Source: Streptomyces filamentosus (GTDB taxonomy: Bacteria; Actinomycetota; Actinomycetes; Streptomycetales; Streptomycetaceae). From it: 64,000 nucleotides of DNA. The notes under the pieces were generated by a model. It did no database searches. It had not been told where the DNA came from and saw only the letters and a list, made by a program, of their open reading frames with translations. The position numbers and the translations under genes were made by a program. Shown one piece after another: positions 31,497 through 40,677 of this stretch. The stretch is taken from the NCBI RefSeq assembly GCF_014654895.1, contig NZ_BNBE01000001.1, positions 2,703,001 through 2,767,000 on the forward strand. The letters are read 5' to 3'. Positions within the stretch are counted from its first letter, which is position 1. The number at the start of each line of letters is the position of its first letter.

Positions 31497-33563
31497 TCAG
31501 TCGAACCAGCCGCCGAGACCGCCGTTGTCGCCGTTGGCGTCGTCGGTGGGCTGCTGGCCGCCACCGCCGTTGTTGTTGCCGCCCTGGTCACCGCCGCCGG
31601 CACCGCCGCCCGCGTCCACGGTGATCAGGGTGACCGTGTCGCCCTGCTTCACCTGCGAACCCGGCGCCGGGAGCGACTGGCGCACCTGGGCGTCGTCCTT
31701 GTCGACACCGGCCACGACGACCGTGATGCCCTGGCCCTGGAGATTGTCCCGGACCTCCTTGAGCGGCTTGCCGACGATGTCCGCGGGGATCGTGATCTGC
31801 GGGACCTGCGGGCCCTTGGAGACCTTCAGGGTGATCTCGACGCTCAGCGGCTGGTTGGTGTTGCCCGGCGGGTTCTGCTCGACGACCGTGCCCTTGGGCT
31901 GGTCGTTGTCGACCTCCTCCTGCTTCACGTTGGTGAACTGGAGGGCGCTCAGCTGCTGGAGGGACAGGTTGACGTCGCGGCCCGTCACCTGCGGCAGGAG
32001 CGTCAGCTTCTGCTTGGCGACCGTGAGCGTCACCTCGGAGTTCTTCTCGGCCTTGGTGCCGTTCTGCGGGTCCTGCCGCAGGACGGTGCCCGGGTCGTCC
32101 TCGGACTCCTCCTCCTCGACCTTGACCTTGAAGCCCTTGCCCTCCAGGGACTCCTTGGCCCGCTCCAGCGACTGCTCCTGGACGTCCGGGACCTCCACGA
32201 GCGGCGCGCCCTCGGAGACCCACACCTGGATCGTGGCGCCGATGTCCATCTTGAGGACGTTGTCGGCGACCGGCTGCTGGCGGCAGATCGCGCCCGTGGG
32301 CTGGTCGCAGCGCTCCTTGCCCGCCTCCTGGACCTTCACCTGCGCGTTGGACGCGGACCGCTCCGCCTCGGTCATCTTCTGGCCGACGAGCTGCGGCACC
32401 GTCGTCTGCTGCGGGGTGTCGTTGGTGTCCATGACGTAGCGGACGATGAAGATCGCACCGACGAGGACCAGGACGCCGCAGAGCGCCAGCAGGATCGTCG
32501 AGGCGTTCGACTTCTTCTGGCCGCCGCGGCGCCGGTCCGGACGGTCCTCGTAACCGTCGTACCCGCCGTAGCCCCCGCCGTCCGGCGGGACCGGCGGCAT
32601 CATCGACGTCTGGCCCACCGGGTCGGCCTGCCGCAGCGCGGTGGTCGGCTGGTCCTCCGGCGGGTAGCCGTAGCCGTTGTACGCCGGGGCCGCCATGCCC
32701 ATCGCGGCCGCGGCCGCCACCGGCTGCCCGTCGAGGCACGCCTCGATGTCCGCGCGCATCTCGTCGGCGGACTGGTAGCGGTAGTCGGGGTCCTTGACCA
32801 GCGCCTTGAGGACGATGGCGTCCATCTCGGGCGTGATCTCGGAGTCGAAGTTGCTCGGCGGCTGCGGCTCCTCGCGGACGTGCTGGTACGCGACGGCCAC
32901 CGGCGAGTCGCCGATGAACGGCGGCCGGACGGTGAGGAGTTCGTACAGCAGGCAGCCGGTGGAGTACAGGTCGGAGCGCGCGTCGACCTGCTCGCCCTTG
33001 GCCTGCTCGGGGGAGAGGTACTGGGCGGTGCCGATCACCGCGGAGGTCTGCGTCATGGTCATGCCCGCGTCGCCCATGGCGCGCGCGATGCCGAAGTCCA
33101 TGACCTTGACCTGGCCGGTGCGGGTCAGCATCACGTTCGCGGGCTTGATGTCGCGGTGCACGATGCCGGCGCGGTGCGAGTACTCCAGCGCCTGGAGGAT
33201 GCCGACGGTCATCTCCAGGGTGCGCTCGGGCAGCAGCTTGCGGCCGGAGTGCAGCAGTTCGCGCAGCGTCGACCCGTCCACGTACTCCATGACGATGTAC
33301 GGGATGGAGACGCCGTCGACGTAGTCCTCGCCGGTGTCGTAGACGGCGACGATCGCCGGGTGGTTCAGGGAGGCGGCGGACTGTGCCTCACGGCGGAACC
33401 GGGCCTGGAAGGACGGGTCACGGGCCAGGTCGGCCCGCAGCGTCTTCACGGCGACGGTGCGGCCGAGCCGGGTGTCCTGGGCGAGGTACACCTCGGCCAT
33501 GCCACCGCGGCCGAGCACCGAGCCCAGCTCGTACCGGCCGCCGAGGCGACGCGGCTCTTCCAT
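31497..33563 (-). CDS. pknB: PknB-type Ser/Thr kinase with PASTA repeats
   Basis: Transmembrane kinase sensing peptidoglycan fragments and controlling wall synthesis and division. 688 aa from ATG 33563. Kinase domain about 11-275: glycine loop LGRGGMAEVY (17-26), catalytic K40 (VAVKTLRADL), HRDIKPANVM near 138, MDFGIAR near 157, activation loop with TQTSAVIGTAQYLSPEQAKG containing the expected Thr sites. A Gly/Tyr/Pro-rich juxtamembrane linker and one helix (about 365-385, TILLALCGVLVLVGAIFIV) follow, then four extracellular PASTA repeats (about 395-665), each with VPxxxG- or xLPxV-like starts. A Gly/Asn-rich tail ends the protein. It is the last gene of the fhaA-fhaB-pstP-rodA-pbpA-pknB operon. 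Confidence 0.97.
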   Translation of the reverse strand: MEEPRRLGGRYELGSVLGRGGMAEVYLAQDTRLGRTVAVKTLRADLARDPSFQARFRREAQSAASLNHPAIVAVYDTGEDYVDGVSIPYIVMEYVDGSTLRELLHSGRKLLPERTLEMTVGILQALEYSHRAGIVHRDIKPANVMLTRTGQVKVMDFGIARAMGDAGMTMTQTSAVIGTAQYLSPEQAKGEQVDARSDLYSTGCLLYELLTVRPPFIGDSPVAVAYQHVREEPQPPSNFDSEITPEMDAIVLKALVKDPDYRYQSADEMRADIEACLDGQPVAAAAAMGMAAPAYNGYGYPPEDQPTTALRQADPVGQTSMMPPVPPDGGGYGGYDGYEDRPDRRRGGQKKSNASTILLALCGVLVLVGAIFIVRYVMDTNDTPQQTTVPQLVGQKMTEAERSASNAQVKVQEAGKERCDQPTGAICRQQPVADNVLKMDIGATIQVWVSEGAPLVEVPDVQEQSLERAKESLEGKGFKVKVEEEESEDDPGTVLRQDPQNGTKAEKNSEVTLTVAKQKLTLLPQVTGRDVNLSLQQLSALQFTNVKQEEVDNDQPKGTVVEQNPPGNTNQPLSVEITLKVSKGPQVPQITIPADIVGKPLKEVRDNLQGQGITVVVAGVDKDDAQVRQSLPAPGSQVKQGDTVTLITVDAGGGAGGGDQGGNNNGGGGQQPTDDANGDNGGLGGWFD

Positions 33564-33721
33564 AGCTAATCCAGCCCTCTCCGTCTGTCCCGACCGCACC
33601 CATGGGTGGTCCGGCGGTGTGTGCTGTCCGCGCATACGCTACCGGCCCCGAAGAGCCGCACCGCCCGCGTGGGGCAGCTGATATCCGACCGGTACCTGGC
33701 GGGCACCGGCCCTTTGCAAGA

Positions 33722-35182
33722 TCAGCCGCGGCTCTTCAGAACCGCCTTCATGACCGACTTCGCGATCGGGCCCGCCAGACCGCCACCGCTGATGTCCTCA
33801 CGGCCGACGCCCTCCGCGTCCTCCACGATCACGGCGACGGCGACCGGGGAACCCTGGTCGGTCTTGGCGTACGAGATGAACCAGGCGTACGGGCGCTTGG
33901 CGTTCTTCTCGCCGTGCTGCGCGGTACCGGTCTTGCCGCCGACCTTCACGCCGTCCATGTTCACGTCGGCCTTGCCGCCGGTGCCGCGGGAGACGACGTT
34001 CTCCATCATGGCCTGGAGCTTCTGGGCGTTCTCCGGAGAGACCGGCTGGCTCATCTGCTCGGGCTCGTTCTGCTTGATCACGTCCAGGTTCGGCGCGCGC
34101 AGCTGGTCGATCATGTACGGCTTCATCAGCTTGCCGTCGTTCGCGATCGCGGCCGCCACCATCGCCATCTGGAGCGGGGTGGTCGCGGTGTTGAACTGGC
34201 CGATCGAGGAGAGCGCGTTGCCACCGCGGTCGGCCTTCTTGTCGTAGACCGACGCGGCGGAACGGACCGGCACGAACTGCTCGGCGTTGAAACCGAACTT
34301 CTCCGCCATCTCGTTCATCTTCTCGACGCCGACGTCGTCGCCGAGCTTCGCGAAGACCGAGTTGCAGGAGACCCGCAGCGCCTCGTTGATGCTGGCGTTG
34401 GCGCAGCCGCCGGCGTGGTTCACCATCGGGACGGTGGAGAGCGGGATCTTCCAGCCCTCGGGGGTGTCCGTCGGCGCGTCGATGTCCTTGACCTTGCCGG
34501 ACTCCAGCGCGGCGGCGGCGGTCACGACCTTGAAGACGGAGCCGGGGGGGTAGATCTCGCGCAGGGCGCGGTTCAGCATCGGCTTTTCCTTGGACGTGTC
34601 CAGCGCCACCCACGCCTTCTCGTCATCGCTGCCGGCGATGGTCGAGGGGTCGTACGAAGGCGTGGACGCGAGCGCCAGGATCTTGCCGGTGGACGGCTCG
34701 ATCGCCACGACGGCGCCGGTGTTCCCGCCCAGTCCCTCGAAGGCGGCCTTCTGCGCGGCGCCGTTGAGGGTGGTGACGACGTCGCCGCCCTTCTTCTTCT
34801 CGCCGGTGAACATGGCGAGGGTGCGGTCGAAGAAGAGCCGGTCGTCGTTGCCGGTGAGAATGCCGTCCTCGAGCTTCTCGATCTGGTTGGCGTCGTACAC
34901 CTGCGAGGCGTACCCGGTGACGGGGGCCCACATGGGGCCGTTCACGTAGGTCCGCTTGTACTTGTAGTACGTGCCGCCCGAGTCCACGGAGCCGGTGATC
35001 GGCTTGCCGTCGACGATGATGTTGCCTCGCTCGGTGGCGTAACGCTCGATCTGGACCCGCTTGTTGTCCGCGTGCGAGTTCAGCTCGTCGGCGCGGACGA
35101 ACTGGAGCCAGTTGTCGCGCAGGAGCAGGGCGAGGATGAGCAGGCCGCAGAAGATCGCGACCCGGCGCAGCGGCTTGTTCAC
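33722..35182 (-). CDS. pbpA: Penicillin-binding protein, transpeptidase (PbpA)
   Basis: Class B PBP that cross-links peptidoglycan. 486 aa. N-terminal anchor about 7-23 (VAIFCGLLILALLLRDNW). Transpeptidase motifs: SxxK in YPPGSVFKVVTA (near 220), SxN in RVSCNSVFAKL (near 277) and KTG in VGGKTGTAQHG (near 418). It overlaps rodA by four bases (ATGA), the pairing of a class B PBP with a SEDS glycosyltransferase. The 158-base gap to pknB suggests a secondary promoter or an unstable spacer. It corresponds to PbpA of the mycobacterial pstP-rodA-pbpA-pknA/B cluster. Confidence 0.97.
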   Translation of the reverse strand: MNKPLRRVAIFCGLLILALLLRDNWLQFVRADELNSHADNKRVQIERYATERGNIIVDGKPITGSVDSGGTYYKYKRTYVNGPMWAPVTGYASQVYDANQIEKLEDGILTGNDDRLFFDRTLAMFTGEKKKGGDVVTTLNGAAQKAAFEGLGGNTGAVVAIEPSTGKILALASTPSYDPSTIAGSDDEKAWVALDTSKEKPMLNRALREIYPPGSVFKVVTAAAALESGKVKDIDAPTDTPEGWKIPLSTVPMVNHAGGCANASINEALRVSCNSVFAKLGDDVGVEKMNEMAEKFGFNAEQFVPVRSAASVYDKKADRGGNALSSIGQFNTATTPLQMAMVAAAIANDGKLMKPYMIDQLRAPNLDVIKQNEPEQMSQPVSPENAQKLQAMMENVVSRGTGGKADVNMDGVKVGGKTGTAQHGEKNAKRPYAWFISYAKTDQGSPVAVAVIVEDAEGVGREDISGGGLAGPIAKSVMKAVLKSRG

Positions 35183-36600
35183 GGACGGACCACCTGGGTC
35201 ATCTCGGCGTCGGGATTCGGGGCGGGGGAGGGCGCCGGGCGGCGCGCGGTGTCGCTGATCCGGATCAGGATGCCGATCAGGGCCCAGTTGGCGATGACGG
35301 ACGAACCGCCGTACGCGAGGAACGGCATCGTCATGCCGGTGAGCGGGATGAGGCCCATCACACCGCCGGCGACGACGAAGATCTGGAGCGCGAAGGCACC
35401 GGAGAGGCCCATCGCGAGCAGCTTGCCGAAGGGGTCGCGGGCGGCGAGGGAGGTCCGGATGCCGCGCTCGACGATCAGGCCGTACAGCAGCAGGAAGACC
35501 ATGACGCCGGCCAGGCCGAGCTCCTCGCCGACGGTGGCGAAGATGAAGTCGGAGTTGGCGGCGAAGCCGATGAGGTCGGAGTTGCCCTGGCCGAGACCGG
35601 TGCCGAGGATGCCACCGGAGCCAAAGGACATCAGCACCTCGGTCATCTGGTCGCAGGCGGCGACGTCCTTGGCACAGGCGAAGGGATCGGCCCAGGCGTC
35701 GACACGGGCCTGGACGTGGCCCGCGAAGGAGGCCACGCCGACCGCGCCGGCGACGGACATCAGCAGACCCATGACGATCCAGCTGGTCCGCTCGGTCGCC
35801 ACGTACAGCATGATCACGAACATGCCGAAGAACAGCAGCGAGGTGCCGAGGTCGTTCTCGAAGATCAGGATGAGGAGGCTGACCGCCCAGATCGTCAGGA
35901 TCGGGCCGAGGTCGCGGCCTCGCGGCAGGTAGAGCCCCATGAAGCGGCGGCTGGCCAGGGCCAGCGCGTCCCGCTTCACCATCAGGTAACCGGAGAAGAA
36001 CACCGCGAGCACGATCTTCGCGAACTCACCGGGCTGGATGGAGAACCCCGCGACGTTGATCCAGATCTTGGCGCCGTAGACGGCCGAACCGAGGCCGGGC
36101 ACCAGCGGCAGCAGCAGCAGGACGAGTGCTGCCACCATCGAGATGTACGTGTAGCGCTGGAGGACCCGGTGGTCCTTCAGCAGCAACAGCACGGCCACCA
36201 GCATCGCAATGCCGATCGCCGAGTACATCATCTGACTGGGTGCGTCCGGGCTGAAGCTCTTGTACAGCCGCATCGACGTGGCGATCAGCCGCGGCGACTG
36301 GTCAAGGCGCCAGATCAGCACCAGGCCCATGCCGTTGAGCAGGGTCGCCAGTGGAAGCAGCAGCGGGTCCGCGTACGGGGCCCACTTGCGCACCACGAGG
36401 TGGGCGACGGTCGCGAGCAGGGCCAGGCCGAGCCCGTACCCGAGCATGCCCGACGGGACCTCGCCGTCGATGGCCAGGCCCACGTTGAGGTACGCGAACA
36501 CCGGGATGGCGACGGCGAAGCCGAGCAGCGCCAGCTCGGTGTTGCGGCGGCTCGGCGCCTCGATCGCGCCGATGGTGGTCGTGTTGGTGACAACGCTCAT
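35179..36600 (-). CDS. rodA: SEDS family peptidoglycan polymerase (FtsW/RodA/SpoVE)
   Basis: Polymerises glycan strands from lipid II. 473 aa from ATG 36600; the longer open frame upstream is not coding. About 12 membrane helices. SEDS motifs: GAKIWINVAGFSIQPGEFAK (near 180), IFENDLGTSLLFFGMF (near 235), VGEELGLAGV (near 355) and a C-terminal PFLAYGGSSVIANWALIGIL. The C-terminal tail is Pro-rich, RRPAPSPAPNPDAEM. It sits between pstP and pbpA with tight spacing and forms the functional pair with PbpA. Confidence 0.97.
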   Translation of the reverse strand: MSVVTNTTTIGAIEAPSRRNTELALLGFAVAIPVFAYLNVGLAIDGEVPSGMLGYGLGLALLATVAHLVVRKWAPYADPLLLPLATLLNGMGLVLIWRLDQSPRLIATSMRLYKSFSPDAPSQMMYSAIGIAMLVAVLLLLKDHRVLQRYTYISMVAALVLLLLPLVPGLGSAVYGAKIWINVAGFSIQPGEFAKIVLAVFFSGYLMVKRDALALASRRFMGLYLPRGRDLGPILTIWAVSLLILIFENDLGTSLLFFGMFVIMLYVATERTSWIVMGLLMSVAGAVGVASFAGHVQARVDAWADPFACAKDVAACDQMTEVLMSFGSGGILGTGLGQGNSDLIGFAANSDFIFATVGEELGLAGVMVFLLLYGLIVERGIRTSLAARDPFGKLLAMGLSGAFALQIFVVAGGVMGLIPLTGMTMPFLAYGGSSVIANWALIGILIRISDTARRPAPSPAPNPDAEMTQVVRP

Positions 36601-36626
36601 GGTGGTGAAAGGCCCCCTACGGGTGC

Positions 36627-38117
36627 TTACTGCTTGCCGCAGTTCGAGGCCAGCTTCTGCTCCTCCGCGGTGAGGGTGGGACCCGGGGTCGGAGCGGCTG
36701 TGGTGGGCTTGGGGTCGGGCTCGGCGGTCGTGCCGTCGGTCGGCTTCGGCTTGGGCTTCGCCGCCTGTTCGGCGGCGGCCTTCTCCTGGGCCGTCCGGCG
36801 CTGCTCGGTCTTCTTGCAGGCCGAGGCCTGCACCGCCAGCTCGGAGATCTTCGTCCGGGCCTTGGCGAGGCTGCCGCCGGCGATCGTGTCCTCGACCTGC
36901 TTCCGCTGGTAGGCGGGGAGGTACTTGAGTTCGATCTCGGGGTGGTCCGTCTCGACCTCCGAGAGCTTCACCCAGGCGAGGTCCTGGCTGATGCCCTGGT
37001 ACAGCGCGACGTGCTCGTCCTTGGAACCCACGTAGTACTGGGTCTGGGTCCAGCGCCAGCCGCCGTACGCGCCGCCGGCGAGGACGCCGAGCGCGAGGAC
37101 GAGGATCAGGGTGCGCCCGATCCACCGCCGCTTGCGGCGCGGCTTGACGAAGTCGTCCTCGGCGTACGAGTCGAAGGCGCCGTGCGGCGGCCCGCCGTAA
37201 CCGTGGTCCTCGCCGCTGCCGGGCGGGCCGAAGCCGCCCGCGGGCGGCTGGTGGTGCGCGGGACGGCCGAGTCCGGAGGCGCGGCCGGCCGGGGTCTGCA
37301 TCGCCCCGCCGTCGTTCAGCTGGATCTGGTTCTCGGCGACCGCGCCGACGACGACCGGGGTGTCGCTGAGGTGGCCGGCGAGGGTGTCGCCGCCGTCGAC
37401 GTCGAGGACGTCGGCGACGATCACCGTGATGTTGTCGGGGCCGCCGCCGCGCAGCGCGAGCTGGATCAGCTCCTGCACGGTCTCCTGCGGGCCCTGGTAG
37501 CTGGCGAGGGTGTCCTCCAGGGTCTGGTGCGACACCACCCCGGACAGGCCGTCGGAGCAGATCAGGTACCGGTCGCCGGCCCGGACCTCGCGGATGGAGA
37601 GGTCGGGCTCGACGTGGTCGCCGCTGCCCAGCGCGCGCATCAGCAGCGAACGCTGCGGGTGCGTGGTGGCCTCCTCCTCCGTGATCCGGCCCTCGTCGAC
37701 GAGCCGCTGCACCCAGGTGTGGTCCTGGGTGATCTGGGTGAGGACGCCGTCGCGCAGCAGGTACGCGCGGGAGTCGCCGACGTGCACGAGGCCGAGCCGC
37801 TGCCCGGTCCACAGCAGGGCCGTGAGCGTGGTGCCCATGCCCTCCAGCTGCGGGTCCTCCTCGACCATCATCCGGAGCTGGTCGTTGGCGCGCTGCACCG
37901 CCGTGCCCAGCGACGTGAGGATGTCGGAGCCCGGGATGTCGTCGTCGAGGACGACGAGCGTCGAGATCACCTCGGAGGAGGCGACCTCGCCGGCGGCCTG
38001 GCCGCCCATGCCGTCGGCGATCGCGAGCAGCCGGGGACCGGCGTAGCCGGAGTCCTCGTTGCCCTCGCGGATCATGCCCTTGTGCGAGCCCGCGGCGAAT
38101 CGCAGGGAGAGACTCAT
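36627..38117 (-). CDS. pstP: PP2C-type protein phosphatase PstP
   Basis: Removes phosphate from Ser/Thr residues placed by PknB. 496 aa from ATG 38117. Catalytic domain about 1-240 with the metal-binding motifs: GNEDSGYAG (Asp near 22), ADGMGGQAAGE (near 37), VGDSRAYLL (near 117), CSDGLSG (near 190) and GGGPDNITVIVADV (near 228). A Gly/Pro-rich linker, one helix (about 315-335, RTLILVLALGVLAGGAYGGW) and an extracytoplasmic tail of some 155 residues rich in Lys/Pro/Thr follow. The outer tail has two Cys and no known domain. Confidence 0.96.
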   Translation of the reverse strand: MSLSLRFAAGSHKGMIREGNEDSGYAGPRLLAIADGMGGQAAGEVASSEVISTLVVLDDDIPGSDILTSLGTAVQRANDQLRMMVEEDPQLEGMGTTLTALLWTGQRLGLVHVGDSRAYLLRDGVLTQITQDHTWVQRLVDEGRITEEEATTHPQRSLLMRALGSGDHVEPDLSIREVRAGDRYLICSDGLSGVVSHQTLEDTLASYQGPQETVQELIQLALRGGGPDNITVIVADVLDVDGGDTLAGHLSDTPVVVGAVAENQIQLNDGGAMQTPAGRASGLGRPAHHQPPAGGFGPPGSGEDHGYGGPPHGAFDSYAEDDFVKPRRKRRWIGRTLILVLALGVLAGGAYGGWRWTQTQYYVGSKDEHVALYQGISQDLAWVKLSEVETDHPEIELKYLPAYQRKQVEDTIAGGSLAKARTKISELAVQASACKKTEQRRTAQEKAAAEQAAKPKPKPTDGTTAEPDPKPTTAAPTPGPTLTAEEQKLASNCGKQ

Positions 38118-38213
38118 GCCCACCTGCCCTGTCGCCGCTGCATCGGGGTACAGCCGGTCTCGACCCACACTGCCCACCCTCCGGTCGCTCCGGTCAGCTC
38201 GCTCATAGTCGTA

Positions 38214-38744
38214 CTACTTCCGCAACTCGATGACGGTCTTGCCGATGCGGATCGGCGCCCCCAGCGGAATCGGCGTTGCGGTGGTGAGACGGGTCCGGTC
38301 CAGGTAGGTGCCGTTCGTGGACCCGAGGTCCTCGACGATCCACTGGCCGTCCCGGTCCGGGTAGATCCGGGCGTGCCGGCTGGACGCGTAGTCGTCGTCC
38401 AGCACGATCGTCGAGTCGTGCGCCCGGCCGAGGGTGATCGTCTGGCCCTGGAGGGCCACGGTGGTACCGGTGAGGGTGCCCTCGGAGACGACCAGCTTCG
38501 TCGGGGCGCCGCGCCGCGACCGGCCGCCGCCGGTCGGCTGCGGCTGCTGCCCGCGCTGCTGCGGCGGAGCGGCCTGCTGGCGGCCGCCGCCCTGCTGGGG
38601 GCGCGCCTCCTGGCGGCGCGAACCGCGCTGGGTCACCCGCGTACCGAAGAGGTCGCTGCGGATGACCTGGACGGCCACGATGACGAACAGCCACAGAACG
38701 GCCAGGAAACCCAACCGCATGACCGTCAGGGTCAGCTCTGACAT
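38214..38744 (-). CDS. fhaB: FHA-domain membrane protein FhaB
   Basis: Phosphothreonine-binding adaptor in division/wall signalling. 176 aa. One N-terminal helix (about 8-28, VMRLGFLAVLWLFVIVAVQV), a Gln/Arg/Pro-rich linker, and a C-terminal FHA domain (about 82-172) with the binding residues in GRAHDSTIVLDDDYASSRHA and DLGSTNGTYLD. Ten bases separate it from fhaA, and it lies upstream of pstP. Confidence 0.96.
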   Translation of the reverse strand: MSELTLTVMRLGFLAVLWLFVIVAVQVIRSDLFGTRVTQRGSRRQEARPQQGGGRQQAAPPQQRGQQPQPTGGGRSRRGAPTKLVVSEGTLTGTTVALQGQTITLGRAHDSTIVLDDDYASSRHARIYPDRDGQWIVEDLGSTNGTYLDRTRLTTATPIPLGAPIRIGKTVIELRK

Positions 38745-38754
38745 TGCCCCCGCT

Positions 38755-39606
38755 TCACCCTTCGGCTTGCCGGTAAACGATGGTGGTGCTGCCCACGACG
38801 ATCCGCGAGCCGTCGCGGAGCGTAGCGCGGGTGGTGTGCTGCCCGTCCACCACGATGCCGTTGGTGGATCCGAGATCCTGGATCGTCGAGGGCGTTCCGG
38901 TCCGGATCTCGCAGTGCCGGCGGGAGACGCCGGGATCGTCGATCCTCACGTCCGCGTCGGTGCTGCGGCCGAGGACCAGGGTCGGGCGGGAGATCTGGTG
39001 GCGGGTGCCGTTGATCTCGATCCAGCGGCGCACCTGGGTACCGCCGGGCGCGGCGGGACGGCCGCCGGCAGGCCGGGGACCCCCGCCCCCGGGCGGCGGC
39101 GAGGACGGCATCGGAGGAGCCCCGGCCGGGGGCCCCTGCGGGTATCCGTAGCCGCCGCCCTGGCCCTGGGGCGCGTGCGGGGGCTGGTGCTGCGGGGAGT
39201 GCCCGCCGGGGTGCGGCTGCGGCTGGGACGTGCTCGACGCGAGCGTACGGCTGCGCACCCGGTACAGGCCGGTGTCGAGGTCCTCGGCCTTCTCCAGGTG
39301 GACCTTGATCGGCCCCATGAAGGTGTACCGCTGCTGCTTGGCGTAGTCCCGGACCAGGCCGGCGAGCTCGTCGCCCAACTGGCCCGAGTACGGGCTCAGA
39401 CGCTCGTAGTCGGGCGTGCTGAGCTCCACGATGAAGTCGTTGGGGACGACGGTCCGCTCGCGGTTCCAGATCTGCGCGTTGTTGTCGCACTCGCGCTGGA
39501 GCGCGCCGGCGATCTCGACCGGCTGGACCTCGGACTTGAACACCTTGGCGAAGGTGCCGTTGACCAGACCTTCGAGACGCTGCTCGAAACGCTTCAGGAC
39601 TCCCAT
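38755..39606 (-). CDS. fhaA: DUF3662/FHA-domain protein FhaA
   Basis: 283 aa. The N-terminal DUF3662 domain (about 1-125: MGVLKRFEQRLEGLVNGTFA, QPVEIAGALQRECDNN) is the FhaA hallmark. A Pro/Gly/Gln-rich linker (about 130-195) and a C-terminal FHA domain (about 200-283) with LGRSTDADVRIDDPGVSRRH and DLGSTNGIVVDG follow. It binds phosphorylated partners of PknB such as MviN-type flippases in related genera. It is the first gene of the operon; upstream lies a 710-base non-coding stretch. Confidence 0.97.
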   Translation of the reverse strand: MGVLKRFEQRLEGLVNGTFAKVFKSEVQPVEIAGALQRECDNNAQIWNRERTVVPNDFIVELSTPDYERLSPYSGQLGDELAGLVRDYAKQQRYTFMGPIKVHLEKAEDLDTGLYRVRSRTLASSTSQPQPHPGGHSPQHQPPHAPQGQGGGYGYPQGPPAGAPPMPSSPPPGGGGPRPAGGRPAAPGGTQVRRWIEINGTRHQISRPTLVLGRSTDADVRIDDPGVSRRHCEIRTGTPSTIQDLGSTNGIVVDGQHTTRATLRDGSRIVVGSTTIVYRQAEG

Positions 39607-40316
39607 GGGGCACCTCCTCCGTCGTTGCCGTCCTGGTACTGCTTACTGATCGTATCCACGCGTCGGGAAATCGGCTGGTTCCCCTTCTCTGCCCTGTGGA
39701 CGAGTGTCACCTCTCACAGGCCCTCCCCCCAGGGATCGTAGAGGGGGCCTGTGGACAGTGTCCCGCACGCGGCTGTCGGACAGGAGGGCCGGAGTGGGGG
39801 AGCGGGGGCACGGGGCGGCACGGTCGGCGCCGCAACCTCCCGCTTCTCCCCCCGTCTCTCCGTTCCCTCCCCTCTTTCCCCTGTGTCCCTTCTCTCCATT
39901 CTTCTGCGCACTTCTCCCCCGGGGGTCCACCGTCCGTCTCTTGTCTTCGGCGGCGGAGCCTCTTCGGAGAGGGAGGGCGGGGGACGGGAGGAGCGGGGGC
40001 CGGACAAGCGGCAGAGGGGGAGGGCCCTGCCCTCACCCTCCCCTTCTCTGCCTCCCCTTGCTTCCGTCGTCCTCGACGTCTGCCCTTTCCGCCACCGTCG
40101 CGGCTGCGGATGCCGCTGTCGCCGCCCGCGTCGGCCGGTCCGCCGTCCGCTCCCCTCCCTCACGTTCCTGCCTTCACCCGCACTCCCTGCCCCTCCTCCT
40201 GTTCTGCCGGCGGAGGGCCGAAACAACGGATGTGAATCCACCGCCTGCGACGTGCTAATCTTCAGATGTCGCCAGGCGCTCCCACTGAAAAGTGAGAGAC
40301 CGGGAGACCACCCAAT
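39607..40316. other. Non-coding 710-bp stretch with strong purine/pyrimidine strand asymmetry
   Basis: No supportable gene: frames open on both strands give only Arg/Pro/Gly/Ser-rich, low-complexity translations. It must contain the fhaA promoter (minus) and the tRNA-Leu promoter (plus). DnaA-box-like sites lie near 39696 (TGTGGACGA) and 39750 (TGTGGACAG). From about 39838 to 39915 the plus strand is nearly all C and T, from 39960 to 40030 mostly G and A, then C/T-rich again to about 40065. The purine and pyrimidine blocks are partly complementary and could form a large cruciform or triplex-type structure. Confidence 0.7.
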
Positions 40317-40403
40317 GCGCGGGTGGCGGAATAGGCAGACGCGCTGGATTCAGGTTCCAGTGCCCGAAAGGGCGTGGGGGTTCAACTCCCCCCTCGCGCA
40401 CCA
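40317..40403 (+). tRNA. tRNA-Leu (CAG anticodon)
   Basis: 87-nt class II tRNA. Acceptor GCGCGGG (40317-40323) pairs with CTCGCGC (40393-40399), with one G-T pair; discriminator A; CCA is encoded (40401-40403). The D-arm begins TGGCGGAATAGGCAGACGC, the anticodon CAG is at 40351-40353 in loop TTCAGGT, the variable arm is TGCCCGAAAGGGCGT and the T-loop is GGTTCAACTCC. Confidence 0.97.
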
Positions 40404-40405
40404 GA

Positions 40406-40442
40406 CGGAAGCCCCGTAGGTCTCAGACCTACGGGGCTTCCG
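40406..40442 (+). terminator. Terminator after tRNA-Leu
   Basis: Perfect 16-bp stem CGGAAGCCCCGTAGGT (40406-40421) with 40427-40442, loop CTCAG, two bases after the tRNA CCA. Confidence 0.9.
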
Positions 40443-40470
40443 CGTTGTTCGGAGGAGTGTGACGCTTGCC

Positions 40471-40500
40471 ACTCCGCTCCACTCCGCTCCACTCCGCTCC
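40471..40500 (+). repeat. Triplicated 10-mer ACTCCGCTCC
   Basis: Three exact head-to-tail copies in the 274-base spacer between tRNA-Leu and the histidine kinase. The rest of the spacer has degenerate CGGATGCCCGGTCGCTGAT-like repeats and no gene. Confidence 0.75.
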
Positions 40501-40677
40501 TGGCTCCGTCCGGAACGGCGGACGGCGATCGCTGATCTCCGGCCACGGATGCCCGGTCGCTGATTGCCGGTCACCGGCCCCCGGGTGCCGCTCGTCGAGA
40601 ACTGCTCGCCTTTCGTCGTTCCCGGTCGCGACGAAAGAGGGACGTCCGGCGGTCACGGCGCTGCCTAGGGTGCGAGG

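Noticed and set aside
31440..33569. 709-aa frame opposite pknB
   Set aside because: Reverse translation of kinase and PASTA repeats; no coding signal of its own.
39714..40241. Several 100-220-aa frames on both strands before tRNA-Leu
   Set aside because: Low-complexity Arg/Pro/Ser products in opposite frames at once, no ribosome binding sites; explained by the C/T and G/A tracts.
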